In this document: positions 16,645-25,146 of the stretch, piece after piece
Numbering within the stretch: the first letter of the stretch is position 1
Layout of the letters: the number at the start of each line of letters is the position of its first letter
Source of the DNA: Paenibacillus sp. VTT E-133291
GTDB taxonomy: Bacteria > Bacillota > Bacilli > Paenibacillales > Paenibacillaceae
Reading direction: 5' to 3'
Length of the DNA stretch: 51,010 nt
Assembly: GCF_002264395.1 (NCBI RefSeq)
Contig: NZ_NFVA01000051.1
Coordinates: 1 to 51,010 of the forward strand
Program-made: the position numbers and the translations under genes
Notes under the pieces: model-generated
What the model was told of the DNA's origin: nothing
What the model saw: only the letters and a program-made list of their open reading frames with translations
Database searches by the model: none

Positions 16645-19152
16645 ATGCTAGGACTTGTAAAGAAAATATTCGGAGACACCAACGATCGTGACGTTAAACG
16701 TCTCATGAAGACAGTCGATGTAATTAATGGATTGGAACCGGAATTTGTAAAGCTATCTGATGAACAGTTACAAGCGAAGACAGCAGAATTCCGTGCCCGT
16801 ATTGAAAAAGGCGAAACTCTGGAAGAAATTCTTCCTGAGGCATTTGCAACCGTACGTGAAGCTTCCAAGCGGACACTTGGTATGCGGCATTTTGATGTGC
16901 AGTTAATTGGTGGTATGGCTCTGCATGAAGGCCGAATCTCCGAGATGAAGACTGGTGAAGGTAAGACACTAGTAGGTACATTGCCAGTGTATTTGAATGC
17001 TTTGCTAAGTAAAGGCGTACACGTTGTAACGGTCAATGACTATTTGGCTCAGCGCGACAGCGCACAAATGGCACAAATCTATAACTTCCTGGGCATGACG
17101 GTTGGGGTTAACCTAAGCGGTATGGACCATGCTGATAAACAAGCTGCTTATGCCTGCGATATTACGTATGGCACGAACAACGAATTTGGTTTCGATTATT
17201 TGCGTGACAACATGGTGCTTTATAAAGAGCAAATGGTTCAGCGCCCTCTGTATTTCTGTATTATTGATGAAGTGGACTCTATTCTTATTGATGAAGCACG
17301 TACACCTCTTATTATTTCCGGACAAGCTGAGAAGTCTACAGAATTGTATTTTTCAGCAGACCGTTTCGTGAAAAAGCTTAAGGCTGAAGAAGACTACACA
17401 GTTGATATTAAGGTGAAGTCTGTAGCCTTGACTGAAAAAGGTGTGGCTACTGCTGAGCGCGCTTTTGGTATTGAGAACTTGTATGATCACAGTCATGTAA
17501 CCTTGAATCACCATATCGTCCAAGCCCTAAAAGCAAATGTAATTATGCGTCGTGACGTAGACTACGTTGTAAACGAGGGTGAGGTCGTTATTGTCGATGA
17601 ATTTACAGGACGTCTAATGTCAGGTCGTCGTTATAGCGATGGGTTGCACCAAGCGATTGAAGCGAAGGAAGAAATCGAAGTACAGAATGAGAGTATGACT
17701 CTTGCTACGATCACTTTCCAGAACTACTTCCGTATGTATCGCAAACTGGGCGGTATGACAGGTACTGCGAAGACTGAGGAAGAGGAATTCAAGAAGATTT
17801 ATGGTCTTGAAGTTCTTCAGGTTCCTACGAATAAGCCGAACAAGCGCGATGATATGCCGGATGTCGTCTACAAGAGTGAGAACGGTAAGTTCAAGGCTGT
17901 TGTGGAAGAAATCGTAGAACGTCACAAAAAGAACCAGCCTGTACTGGTTGGTACAGTGTCGATCGAGAATTCAGAGCTCGTCTCTGAAATGCTGAAGCGC
18001 AAAGGTGTTAGGCACCAAGTGCTTAACGCGAAGCATCACGCTGCGGAAGCAGAAATCATTACCCATGCAGGTCAGCCAGGTACAGTTACGATTGCTACCA
18101 ACATGGCTGGACGTGGTACGGACATCGTTCTGGGTGAAGGTGTGACAGATCTTGGAGGTCTGCATATCATTGGTACAGAGCGTCATGAATCGCGACGGAT
18201 TGATAACCAGCTGCGCGGTCGTGCGGGTCGTCAAGGTGACCCGGGTTCTACACAATTCTACTTGTCGCTTGGCGATGAGCTGATGAAGCGTTTTGGCGCT
18301 GACAACGTTCTGACTATGATGGATCGTCTCGGATTCGAGGAAGATCAGCCGATTGAGAGCCGCATGATCACGCGTGCTGTAGAATCTGCTCAGAAACGTG
18401 TTGAAGGCAATAACTTTGATATCCGTAAAGTCGTATTGCAATATGATGACGTGATGAATCAACAGCGTGAAATTATTTATAAACAACGCCGTGAGATTCT
18501 GGAGTCCGATAATATTAAAGATATCGTGCTTGAAATGATCAAGCCTGTAATTGAGCGTATCGTTCTCGCACACTGTAGCGATGATATTCCTGAGAACTGG
18601 GAACTGCAAGAAGTTGCTGATTACGTAAACAGCAAGCTGCTTGAAGAAGGTGCTTTGACCCGTGATATTCTATGGGGTAAGGAAGCTGAGGAGATTATCG
18701 AGTTTATTTTCGAACGTGTGCTTGAGAAATATGCAGCACGTGAAGAACGTCTGGGTTCAGAGCTCGTACGTGAATTCGAGAAGGTAATCGTGCTTCGTTC
18801 CGTAGATAGCAAATGGATGGATCATATTGATGCAATGGATCAATTGCGTCAAGGGATTCACTTGCGTGCCTACGGTGGTACGGATCCACTTCGTGAATAT
18901 CAATTCGAAGGCTTTGAGATGTTTAATACTATGACTGCTACGATTCAAGAAGAAGTAGCTACTTATATTATGAAGGCTCACATCGAAGCGAATCAGGAAC
19001 GTCAATCCGTTATTGATGAAGACAAGATCTCTACAAACAGCGAACCTGTTGAGAAACGTCCGGTTCATGTTGAGGCTGTGACTGGCCGTAATGATCTTTG
19101 CCCTTGCGGAAGCGGCAAGAAGTACAAGAATTGCCATGGTCAAAACGCATAA
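16645..19152 (+). CDS. secA: SecA preprotein translocase ATPase
   Basis: The 835-residue SecA drives post-translational export through SecYEG. Features in order: Walker A MKTGEGKTL near residue 101, DEVDSILIDEA (Walker B) near 209, the preprotein cross-linking domain, RKLGGMTGTAKTEE near 366, NMAGRGTDI and RGRAGRQGDPGS in the second helicase lobe, the helical scaffold, and a C-terminal zinc motif CPCGSGKKYKNCH that binds SecB/ribosome in other species. The length is normal. GAAAGGGG lies just upstream of the ATG. Confidence 0.98.
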   Translation: MLGLVKKIFGDTNDRDVKRLMKTVDVINGLEPEFVKLSDEQLQAKTAEFRARIEKGETLEEILPEAFATVREASKRTLGMRHFDVQLIGGMALHEGRISEMKTGEGKTLVGTLPVYLNALLSKGVHVVTVNDYLAQRDSAQMAQIYNFLGMTVGVNLSGMDHADKQAAYACDITYGTNNEFGFDYLRDNMVLYKEQMVQRPLYFCIIDEVDSILIDEARTPLIISGQAEKSTELYFSADRFVKKLKAEEDYTVDIKVKSVALTEKGVATAERAFGIENLYDHSHVTLNHHIVQALKANVIMRRDVDYVVNEGEVVIVDEFTGRLMSGRRYSDGLHQAIEAKEEIEVQNESMTLATITFQNYFRMYRKLGGMTGTAKTEEEEFKKIYGLEVLQVPTNKPNKRDDMPDVVYKSENGKFKAVVEEIVERHKKNQPVLVGTVSIENSELVSEMLKRKGVRHQVLNAKHHAAEAEIITHAGQPGTVTIATNMAGRGTDIVLGEGVTDLGGLHIIGTERHESRRIDNQLRGRAGRQGDPGSTQFYLSLGDELMKRFGADNVLTMMDRLGFEEDQPIESRMITRAVESAQKRVEGNNFDIRKVVLQYDDVMNQQREIIYKQRREILESDNIKDIVLEMIKPVIERIVLAHCSDDIPENWELQEVADYVNSKLLEEGALTRDILWGKEAEEIIEFIFERVLEKYAAREERLGSELVREFEKVIVLRSVDSKWMDHIDAMDQLRQGIHLRAYGGTDPLREYQFEGFEMFNTMTATIQEEVATYIMKAHIEANQERQSVIDEDKISTNSEPVEKRPVHVEAVTGRNDLCPCGSGKKYKNCHGQNA

Positions 19153-19283
19153 GACAAACGTTTTGAAATACGCATAAATAGCGTGTTAAGGTATAGATTA
19201 AGTTGGTATTGGAATGTGTTTTTCTCTGCTCTTGCCATTTATCTAGTCCTTATTATCGCTTCCATGGGTATACTAACCATAAA
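19153..19283 (+). other. Intergenic sequence between secA and its terminator
   Basis: About 130 bases with no gene and no convincing promoter; the rest of the 415-base gap up to prfB is filled by the terminator and repeat A1. Confidence 0.5.
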
Positions 19284-19335
19284 GAGCGGCTGGGCCCGGG
19301 GGGATCCCCCGTTTACGGCCCAGTCGCTTTTTTGG
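19284..19335 (+). terminator. Nested terminator after secA
   Basis: AGCGGCTGGGCC (19285-19296) pairs with GGCCCAGTCGCT (19317-19328), enclosing a second hairpin CGGGGG/CCCCCG, followed by TTTTTT. Confidence 0.92.
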
Positions 19336-19348
19336 ATCTTTAGCACTT

Positions 19349-19506
19349 GAGTGAATGTGGAATGGAGAGAAGGTTTGGAACTGGAGAAGCGTAGCGCTCG
19401 CCTTTATCTTCAGATTCCAACCGCAAGTGCGGTTATCTAATCAAGGAATCTGAGGATAACAGTGATCGGAAGTCCAATCCTTCTCGGAATGGCTAATCAT
19501 TCACTC
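19349..19506 (+). repeat. Repeat family A, copy A1: structured element before prfB
   Basis: Nested stems: 19349-19357/19498-19506 (9 bp), 19367-19373/19479-19485, TTGG/CCAA (19375-19378/19474-19477), hairpin AGCG-TAG-CGCT (19388-19398), a 15-bp arm 19404-19418/19445-19459 with one G-U, and AACCGC-AAGT-GCGGTT (19419-19434). The second copy at 27486-27658 keeps these stems with different bases while the junction sequences (TCGCCTTTAT, GGAAGTCCAA) are kept. It lies between the secA terminator and prfB, ending 62 bases before the start codon. Confidence 0.88.
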
Positions 19507-19568
19507 ACCCACTAACTATCCATTAGTGCGATGACCTTAACAACCAATTTTGAAAGGTGAAGTGACCT

Positions 19569-20682
19569 ATGATAGAACCAAATGTAAAGCAGGATTTGCG
19601 TGAAATAGGCAAGAAACTAACTGACCTTAGGGGGTCTCTTTGACTTAGATCTCAAGCAAGAGATGATTTCTAACTTTGAAGAGAAAATGGCGGCTCCAGG
19701 ATTCTGGGATAATAGTGAGCAAGCGCAGAGTGTAATCGCTGAGATGAACGCTGTGAAATCTTCCGTAGATCAATACGAGAAGCTTCAACAGGAATATGAT
19801 GATGCTGCGATGATGGCAGAGCTTGCGGATGAAGAGGGCGATGAGGATCTGGCAACAGAAATCGGAGAGACGATCCGTAGCCTAGGTAGTAAAGTGGATG
19901 AATTCGAGCTGCAATTGCTGCTTAACCAACCGTACGACAAGTTAAATGTTATTCTTGAGCTTCATCCAGGTGCAGGCGGAACAGAATCCCAAGACTGGGG
20001 ACAGATGTTGCTGCGTATGTACACACGTTGGGCTGAGAAACGTGGATTTAAGGTTGAGGTGCTTGATTATTTACCGGGTGATGAAGCAGGGATTAAGAGT
20101 GTCACACTGCTCATTAAAGGCTTCAACGCCTACGGATATCTGAAAGCTGAAAAGGGTGTACATCGGCTGGTACGGATTTCTCCTTTTGACTCTTCGGGCA
20201 GACGGCATACCTCTTTTGTATCCTGTGATGTCGTTCCGGAAATAGCGGATGATGTAGACGTTGAAATTCGTACCGAGGATCTTAAGATCGACACGTATCG
20301 CGCGAGCGGTGCCGGTGGACAGCATATCAATACCACAGACTCTGCGGTGCGGATTACTCACTTACCTTCGGGTGTGGTGGTAACCTGTCAGAATGAACGT
20401 TCTCAGATCAAGAACCGGGAACAAGCCATGAAGATGCTGCGTTCCAAGCTGTATGAGCGCAAGCTGCAAGAACAGCAGCAGCACTTGGATGAGATTCGCG
20501 GCGAGCAATCCGATATTGCCTGGGGCAGTCAGATTCGCTCCTATGTATTTCATCCGTATAACATGGTCAAGGATCACCGCACTTCCGTAGAAACAGGGAA
20601 TGTGGGTGCAGTCATGGACGGAGACCTGGATGCATTCATTGATGGTTACTTACGTAGCCAGATCAAGATTGAGGCGGACTAA
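19569..20682 (+). CDS. prfB: Peptide chain release factor 2, programmed +1 frameshift
   Basis: RF2 ends translation at UGA and UAA. The first 24 codons (from ATG 19569) end at an in-frame TGA (19641-19643). Ribosomes slip +1 at CTT-TGA-C (19638-19644), helped by the internal Shine-Dalgarno-like AGGGGG three bases before CTT, and continue in the frame that ends at 20682, giving 370 residues. This is the classic autoregulatory frameshift: low RF2 favours slipping. SPF, the UGA/UAA recognition motif, is at residues 204-206 and the catalytic GGQ at 249-251. The codon before the slip site is TCT, as in the common site. Repeat A1 lies in the likely leader. Confidence 0.97.
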
Positions 20683-20694
20683 GGGATTTTTTCG

Positions 20695-20746
20695 GGAATA
20701 TAGGAAAGTATAAGGTTACTCCATACTATCTTTATATTGATTTTTT
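20695..20746 (+). repeat. Half copy of repeat B (hairpin part), possible prfB terminator
   Basis: AATATAGGAAAGTATAAG resembles the left arm of the full repeat at 31874-31892; a partly paired right arm ends TTTATATT near 20738, followed by GATTTTTTG. The 3' module of the repeat (CGTCC/GGACG hairpin) is missing. A second weak stem GAAACGG/CCGTTTC (20750-20791) follows. Confidence 0.5.
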
Positions 20747-20833
20747 GAGGAAACGGATCCCATTCTTTGATATGGATGGTGTACCCGTTTCTTCTTACGT
20801 AAAGCAAGATGACACTTTAAGGAGCGCCTTGAA

Positions 20834-21718
20834 ATGCAAAAAATCAATTCACGTAATAAACCCCCACTAATTCCTCTAAATGGACCACTCCGACATGTAG
20901 TGGATACAACGCTAATTCTGCTCGGTTCGTTAGTGACAGCGCTGGGGTTTAATCTCTTTTTTCTGCCGAATCATATTGCTTCTGGTGGTGTATCCGGTCT
21001 GTCTGTATTGGCTGAAGCCTGGTTTGGAGCTGAACCGGCTTACACGCAATGGGCACTTAATATTCCACTGTTTGTGCTCGGGGTAATTTTCCTAGGTAAG
21101 CAATATGGAGTACGCTCACTGCTTGGGAGTTTTGTACTGCCGTTGTTCATCCTTGTGACGAAAGATTTACCTGCACCTACAACCAATCCACTCTTAGCCT
21201 CCATTTATGGCGGTATCTGTGTCGGAGTGGGACTAGGTCTTGTGTTCCGTGGACGTGGATCGACAGGTGGACTCACGATTTTGGCGCAGATTATTCAAAA
21301 GATATCCGGTCTCAGCTTCTCGATTTCTGTAGTGCTGCTAGACGGGACAGTCATTGTGTTAGCTGCATTTATACTCGGTATGGAGCAAGCACTGTATGCG
21401 CTGATCGGATTATTTGTGACAGGTAAGGCCATTAACGCGATAGAGGTAGGCTTTCGTTATACGAAGGTTGCGTACATAATCTCTGACAAGACGGAAGAAA
21501 TATCTGAAGCGATATTAAATGATTTAGATCGTGGTCTGACGAAGCTGGACGCACATGGCGGGTATACTGGTGATGCACGTACCGTTCTGATGGTAGTGGT
21601 AGGCCAGAATGAAGTGTCGAGACTGAAAGCGATTGTCCAATCTGTAGATACAAGTGCATTTGTGATTATTACCGAAGCTCATGAAGTGCTGGGCGAAGGG
21701 TTTAAAAGGGAAGCGTAA
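20834..21718 (+). CDS. YitT family membrane protein
   Basis: The 294-residue protein has about five or six membrane helices over residues 20-190 (DTTLILLGSLVTALGFNLFF, IPLFVLGVIFLG, SIYGGICVGVGLGLVF, and so on) and a soluble C-terminal DUF2179 domain (about 205-290, KVAYIISDKTEEISEAIL, ARTVLMVVVGQNEVSRLKAIV). This is the common YitT/DUF161 layout; members are conserved in Bacillota and their substrate is unknown. AAGGAGCG lies just before the ATG. The stop codon is inside the terminator stem that follows. Confidence 0.92.
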   Translation: MQKINSRNKPPLIPLNGPLRHVVDTTLILLGSLVTALGFNLFFLPNHIASGGVSGLSVLAEAWFGAEPAYTQWALNIPLFVLGVIFLGKQYGVRSLLGSFVLPLFILVTKDLPAPTTNPLLASIYGGICVGVGLGLVFRGRGSTGGLTILAQIIQKISGLSFSISVVLLDGTVIVLAAFILGMEQALYALIGLFVTGKAINAIEVGFRYTKVAYIISDKTEEISEAILNDLDRGLTKLDAHGGYTGDARTVLMVVVGQNEVSRLKAIVQSVDTSAFVIITEAHEVLGEGFKREA

Positions 21719-21754
21719 TCTCACCTACGGGGGAGGCGGCGCTTCTCTTTTTTT
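21708..21754 (+). terminator. Terminator overlapping the end of the YitT gene
   Basis: GAAGCG at 21710-21715 pairs with CGCTTC at 21740-21745, followed by TCTTTTTTT. Confidence 0.65.
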
Positions 21755-21799
21755 GTAAATGAGGTTATATTTAGGAGGAAATAAAGTTCACATAATATG

Positions 21800-21835
21800 T
21801 TGTATTTATATTAATTGGGATGTATAATAATACAT
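21800..21835 (+). promoter_or_regulatory. arg operon promoter with overlapping ARG box
   Basis: TTGTAT at 21800-21805, 17 bases, TATAAT at 21823-21828. The palindrome ATGTATAATAATACAT (21820-21835) contains TGTAT-AATA-ATACA, an exact fit to the known ArgR/AhrC half-site pattern TGNAT...ATNCA, and covers the -10 box, so arginine-bound repressor would block polymerase. A weaker half-site (ATTCA) lies near 21872. Confidence 0.85.
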
Positions 21836-21894
21836 ATTTCTAAGACGGTATGCATTATATTAAATAATATATTCATGATAAGCAGGAAGTGGGG

Positions 21895-22950
21895 ATGACA
21901 GTGGAAGGCAAGCTGAGGGCGGCGATTGTTGGATCAACGGGTTATGGAGGCGTAGAGCTGATTCGGCTACTACAAAGTCATCCTAAGGTAGAGATTACTT
22001 CGGTGATTTCCTCATCAAGTGCAGGGGATGCAATAGAGGAAGGGTTTCCTCATTTGACGGGCATTATTGACCGAAGGCTGGATGGCGTTGATCCGGCTCA
22101 GATGGCTGAGCGGGCGGATGTGGTTTTTACGGCTACACCGTCTGGTGTAAGTGCAAAGCTGGTGCCGCAGCTGCTGGAAGCTGGACTAAAGGTCGTAGAT
22201 CTATCCGGTGATTTCCGATTGAAGAATGGCGCAGAGTATGAACACTGGTATAAACATCCGGCTCCGGCTGATGAATACCTAGAGCAGGCTGTATACGGAC
22301 TTTGTGAGGTGTTCGGAGAGCGCGCGGCTGGGGTTGATTTTATATCTAATCCAGGCTGTTATCCTACGGCTACACTTCTTGGACTAATTCCTGCCATTCA
22401 GGCAGGCTGGATTAAGCATGACAGTATTATTATTGATGCCAAATCAGGGGTTACCGGAGCAGGACGCGGAACGAGTCTGATGGTGCATTATGCAGAGATA
22501 AACGAGAACTTAAAAACTTATAAAATAAATAAACATCAACATATACCAGAAATTGAGCAGACACTCACGGAGATTGCTGGAGAAAAGGTAACCGTAACGT
22601 TCACCACACATCTCGTGCCGATGAGCCGAGGTATTATGAGTACGATGTATGCAGGAATGACGGGCAATTATACGGAGCAGGATTTTGTGAATTTATATCG
22701 TGAATATTATGCGGGCAGACCTTATGTGCGGGTGCGCGATGCAGGTGTGATTCCAGCGACAAAAGAAGTTAGCGGCTCTAATTATTGTGATATCGGATTT
22801 GCAACAGATGCTCGTACAGGGCGGGTGACGATCGTCTCCGTCATTGATAACGTTGTAAAAGGTGCGGCAGGGCAGGCAATACAGAACCTTAATTTGATGA
22901 TGGGATGGGAGGAAACCCTTGGCCTCGGCTACACACCTGTGTATCCATAA
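21895..22950 (+). CDS. argC: N-acetyl-gamma-glutamyl-phosphate reductase
   Basis: ArgC reduces N-acetylglutamyl phosphate to the semialdehyde with NADPH, the third arginine step. The 351-residue protein has the nucleotide-binding AAIVGSTGYGGVELIRLL near its start and the catalytic cysteine in SNPGCYPTAT (about residue 153). ATG 21895 follows AGGAAG by 5 bases; GTG 21889 and GTG 21901 are alternatives. It is the first gene of argCJBDF. Confidence 0.96.
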   Translation: MTVEGKLRAAIVGSTGYGGVELIRLLQSHPKVEITSVISSSSAGDAIEEGFPHLTGIIDRRLDGVDPAQMAERADVVFTATPSGVSAKLVPQLLEAGLKVVDLSGDFRLKNGAEYEHWYKHPAPADEYLEQAVYGLCEVFGERAAGVDFISNPGCYPTATLLGLIPAIQAGWIKHDSIIIDAKSGVTGAGRGTSLMVHYAEINENLKTYKINKHQHIPEIEQTLTEIAGEKVTVTFTTHLVPMSRGIMSTMYAGMTGNYTEQDFVNLYREYYAGRPYVRVRDAGVIPATKEVSGSNYCDIGFATDARTGRVTIVSVIDNVVKGAAGQAIQNLNLMMGWEETLGLGYTPVYP

Positions 22951-22970
22951 GGTTCAGCGGTACAAATAAC

Positions 22971-24203
22971 ATGAACGAGATTGAATTATTTACTACCATG
23001 GATAGTGGCAGCATTACTTCACCTAAAGGCTTTAAGTCCGGAGGTCTGCACTGTGGTCTGAAAAAAACAGATCGTAACGATCTCGGAGTGATTGTCTGCG
23101 AGGTTCCGGCAACGGCGGCGGCTGTGTATACGACGAATGTTTTTCAGGCGGCTCCTCTGAAGGTGACACGGGAAAGTCTTGTGAACGGAACGTTGCAGGC
23201 GGTAATCGTGAACAGCGGGAATGCTAATGCCTGCACAGGTGAACAAGGTGAGGCCGATGCTTATGAGATGCGCGCTGCTGCGGCTCAACATTTGGGCGTA
23301 GAGGTTAATGATGTTGCTGTCGCTTCGACTGGTGTGATCGGTGAGCTGCTGAAGATGGATTGCGTACGTAGTGGTATTACTGTACTGCCAGAGAAGCTGG
23401 ACGGTGGGGCTGCTGGAGCGGAAGAATTCTGTCAGGCCATCCTTACAACTGATTTAGTTAAAAAAGAGGTTGCCGTAAAGGTGCTTGTTGGTGGTGTAGA
23501 AGTTATTATTGCTGGAGCCGCGAAGGGCTCCGGGATGATTCATCCTAACATGGCTACCATGCTCGGTTTTATGACTACAGATGCTGATATTTCAGCGGAG
23601 GATTTACACAGTCTACTTCGTTCTGCTACGAACGTTACTTTTAATATGATTACAGTTGATGGAGATACAAGCACGAATGATATGCTAGTTTCGATGGCTA
23701 GTGGGCTTGCAGGTAATGAGAAGCTGACTCGGCTTCATCCGGATTGGGACGCTTTTGCCGCTGGCTTCACGTATGTCTGCCAGACGCTTGCCAAAGCGAT
23801 TGCGCGGGATGGCGAAGGTGCGACTCACCTGATCGAGGTGCAAGTGAATGGGGCTGTTCATGATGAGGCGGCAGCAGCGATTGCCAAGACGGTGGTGGGT
23901 TCTAGTCTAGTGAAATCTGCTATTTTTGGAGCGGATGCGAACTGGGGACGAATTATTGCAGCGGTTGGACGCGCGGGTGTGCCAGTATCGCCAGAACGTG
24001 TAAATATTTCGTTAGGTGAGATTGAGGTGCTCTTGCACTCGAAGCCAGTTGCATTTGACGAGGAAAAAGCTTTGGCCTATTTGCAAAAAAGTGAAACGGT
24101 GCTGATCACTGTAGATTTGCATGATGGAACCGGAAAGGCTACAGCTTGGGGCTGTGACCTAACTTACGATTATGTGCGGATTAACGCTGCATATCGTACC
24201 TAA
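22971..24203 (+). CDS. argJ: Ornithine acetyltransferase / N-acetylglutamate synthase
   Basis: ArgJ recycles the acetyl group from N-acetylornithine to glutamate and, in bifunctional forms, also makes N-acetylglutamate from acetyl-CoA. The 410-residue precursor contains AAKGSGMIHPNMATMLGFM, where ATML holds the threonine at which the chain self-cleaves to alpha and beta subunits and which is the nucleophile. No argA is visible in the window, so the bifunctional form is plausible. ATG 22971 is preferred; the ribosome site is weak, suggesting coupling to argC. Confidence 0.95.
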   Translation: MNEIELFTTMDSGSITSPKGFKSGGLHCGLKKTDRNDLGVIVCEVPATAAAVYTTNVFQAAPLKVTRESLVNGTLQAVIVNSGNANACTGEQGEADAYEMRAAAAQHLGVEVNDVAVASTGVIGELLKMDCVRSGITVLPEKLDGGAAGAEEFCQAILTTDLVKKEVAVKVLVGGVEVIIAGAAKGSGMIHPNMATMLGFMTTDADISAEDLHSLLRSATNVTFNMITVDGDTSTNDMLVSMASGLAGNEKLTRLHPDWDAFAAGFTYVCQTLAKAIARDGEGATHLIEVQVNGAVHDEAAAAIAKTVVGSSLVKSAIFGADANWGRIIAAVGRAGVPVSPERVNISLGEIEVLLHSKPVAFDEEKALAYLQKSETVLITVDLHDGTGKATAWGCDLTYDYVRINAAYRT

Positions 24204-24245
24204 TTTGTGACGGCTTTAAGCCCACAAGGGAAGGATACCGATCAT

Positions 24246-25076
24246 ATGACGCTAAACAGCGAGCTTGAACTTATAGATGCATTAGATGGCAGTGGATTGT
24301 TTGTGATGAAATGCGGCGGCAGTACGTTAGCTGCGCTTCCGGATTCTTTTTTTGAGGATTTGCGAGATTTGCAGCAAGAAGGCATTCAGCCTGTAATTGT
24401 TCATGGCGGAGGGCCAGCCATTTCAGAGAATCTAGCAAAATTGGGCATTGAAAGCAGCTTTGTAAACGGTCTGCGAGTAACTACTGAAGCCGTGCTAGAT
24501 GTCGTTGAGATGACGTTGGCAGGGAGCATTAACAAGGCGATTGTAAGACGAATTCAAGAAAGTGGCGGTCTAGCTCTAGGGCTATCCGGCATTGATGGAA
24601 ATATGATTACTGCTAGACCTGTAGCTAATAGCGCTGAAGTAGGTTTGGTAGGAGAAGTAACGGAAGTAAAGGCTGAGATTGTAACAGGAATTATTGGCAT
24701 GGGTTATATCCCAGTCATTGCGCCTATCGGAGTTGATGCTGCAGGTCAGCGCTACAATATTAACGCAGATACAGCAGCAGGGGCAGTCGCTTCTTATGTA
24801 GAGTCTCCCCAAATGATCGTAGTCACAGATGTCCCTGGCATTATGAGTACGGTGGAAGGCCAAAAGGTTGTACTTCCATCCGTTACCGTACAGGAAATTG
24901 AAGCCTTAATCGAAAGTGGAGAAATCTACGGCGGCATGATCCCAAAAGTGCGGGCAGCTATCGACTGCATTCAAGGCAGCGTTTCAGAGGTTATTATTGT
25001 GGATGGAAAAGAACCGCGGGTGCTTAGCCGAGTACTGCAAGGTGAAGCGATAGGCACACGTATTATTCGTTCGTAG
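24246..25076 (+). CDS. argB: Acetylglutamate kinase
   Basis: ArgB phosphorylates N-acetylglutamate, the second pathway step. The 276-residue amino-acid kinase shows MKCGGST (phosphate loop, about residues 22-28), VIVHGGGPAIS near 50-60, NINADTAAGAVA near 174-185 and GGMIPKV near 225-231. ATG 24246 is chosen because GGGAAGG lies upstream; GTG 24207 has no ribosome site. Confidence 0.95.
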   Translation: MTLNSELELIDALDGSGLFVMKCGGSTLAALPDSFFEDLRDLQQEGIQPVIVHGGGPAISENLAKLGIESSFVNGLRVTTEAVLDVVEMTLAGSINKAIVRRIQESGGLALGLSGIDGNMITARPVANSAEVGLVGEVTEVKAEIVTGIIGMGYIPVIAPIGVDAAGQRYNINADTAAGAVASYVESPQMIVVTDVPGIMSTVEGQKVVLPSVTVQEIEALIESGEIYGGMIPKVRAAIDCIQGSVSEVIIVDGKEPRVLSRVLQGEAIGTRIIRS

Positions 25077-25146
25077 AATCATAGATGAATATCATTTAGA
25101 GGTGCAGCCTGGTACACAGGAGCACAAGATGGGAGAGTGACTTAGA

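Noticed and set aside
19349..19506. T-box or other amino-acid riboswitch before prfB (and the copy before argG)
   Set aside because: No T-box sequence (AGGGTGG...ACC) and no terminator/antiterminator pair with a T run was found; the two genes also share no ligand.
19569..19662. prfB as a frameshifted pseudogene
   Set aside because: The stop lies exactly in the known programmed frameshift context and the downstream frame is complete with SPF and GGQ.
22505..22545. Second ARG box inside argC
   Set aside because: The stretch is AT-rich but misses several defining positions of TGNAT...ATNCA.
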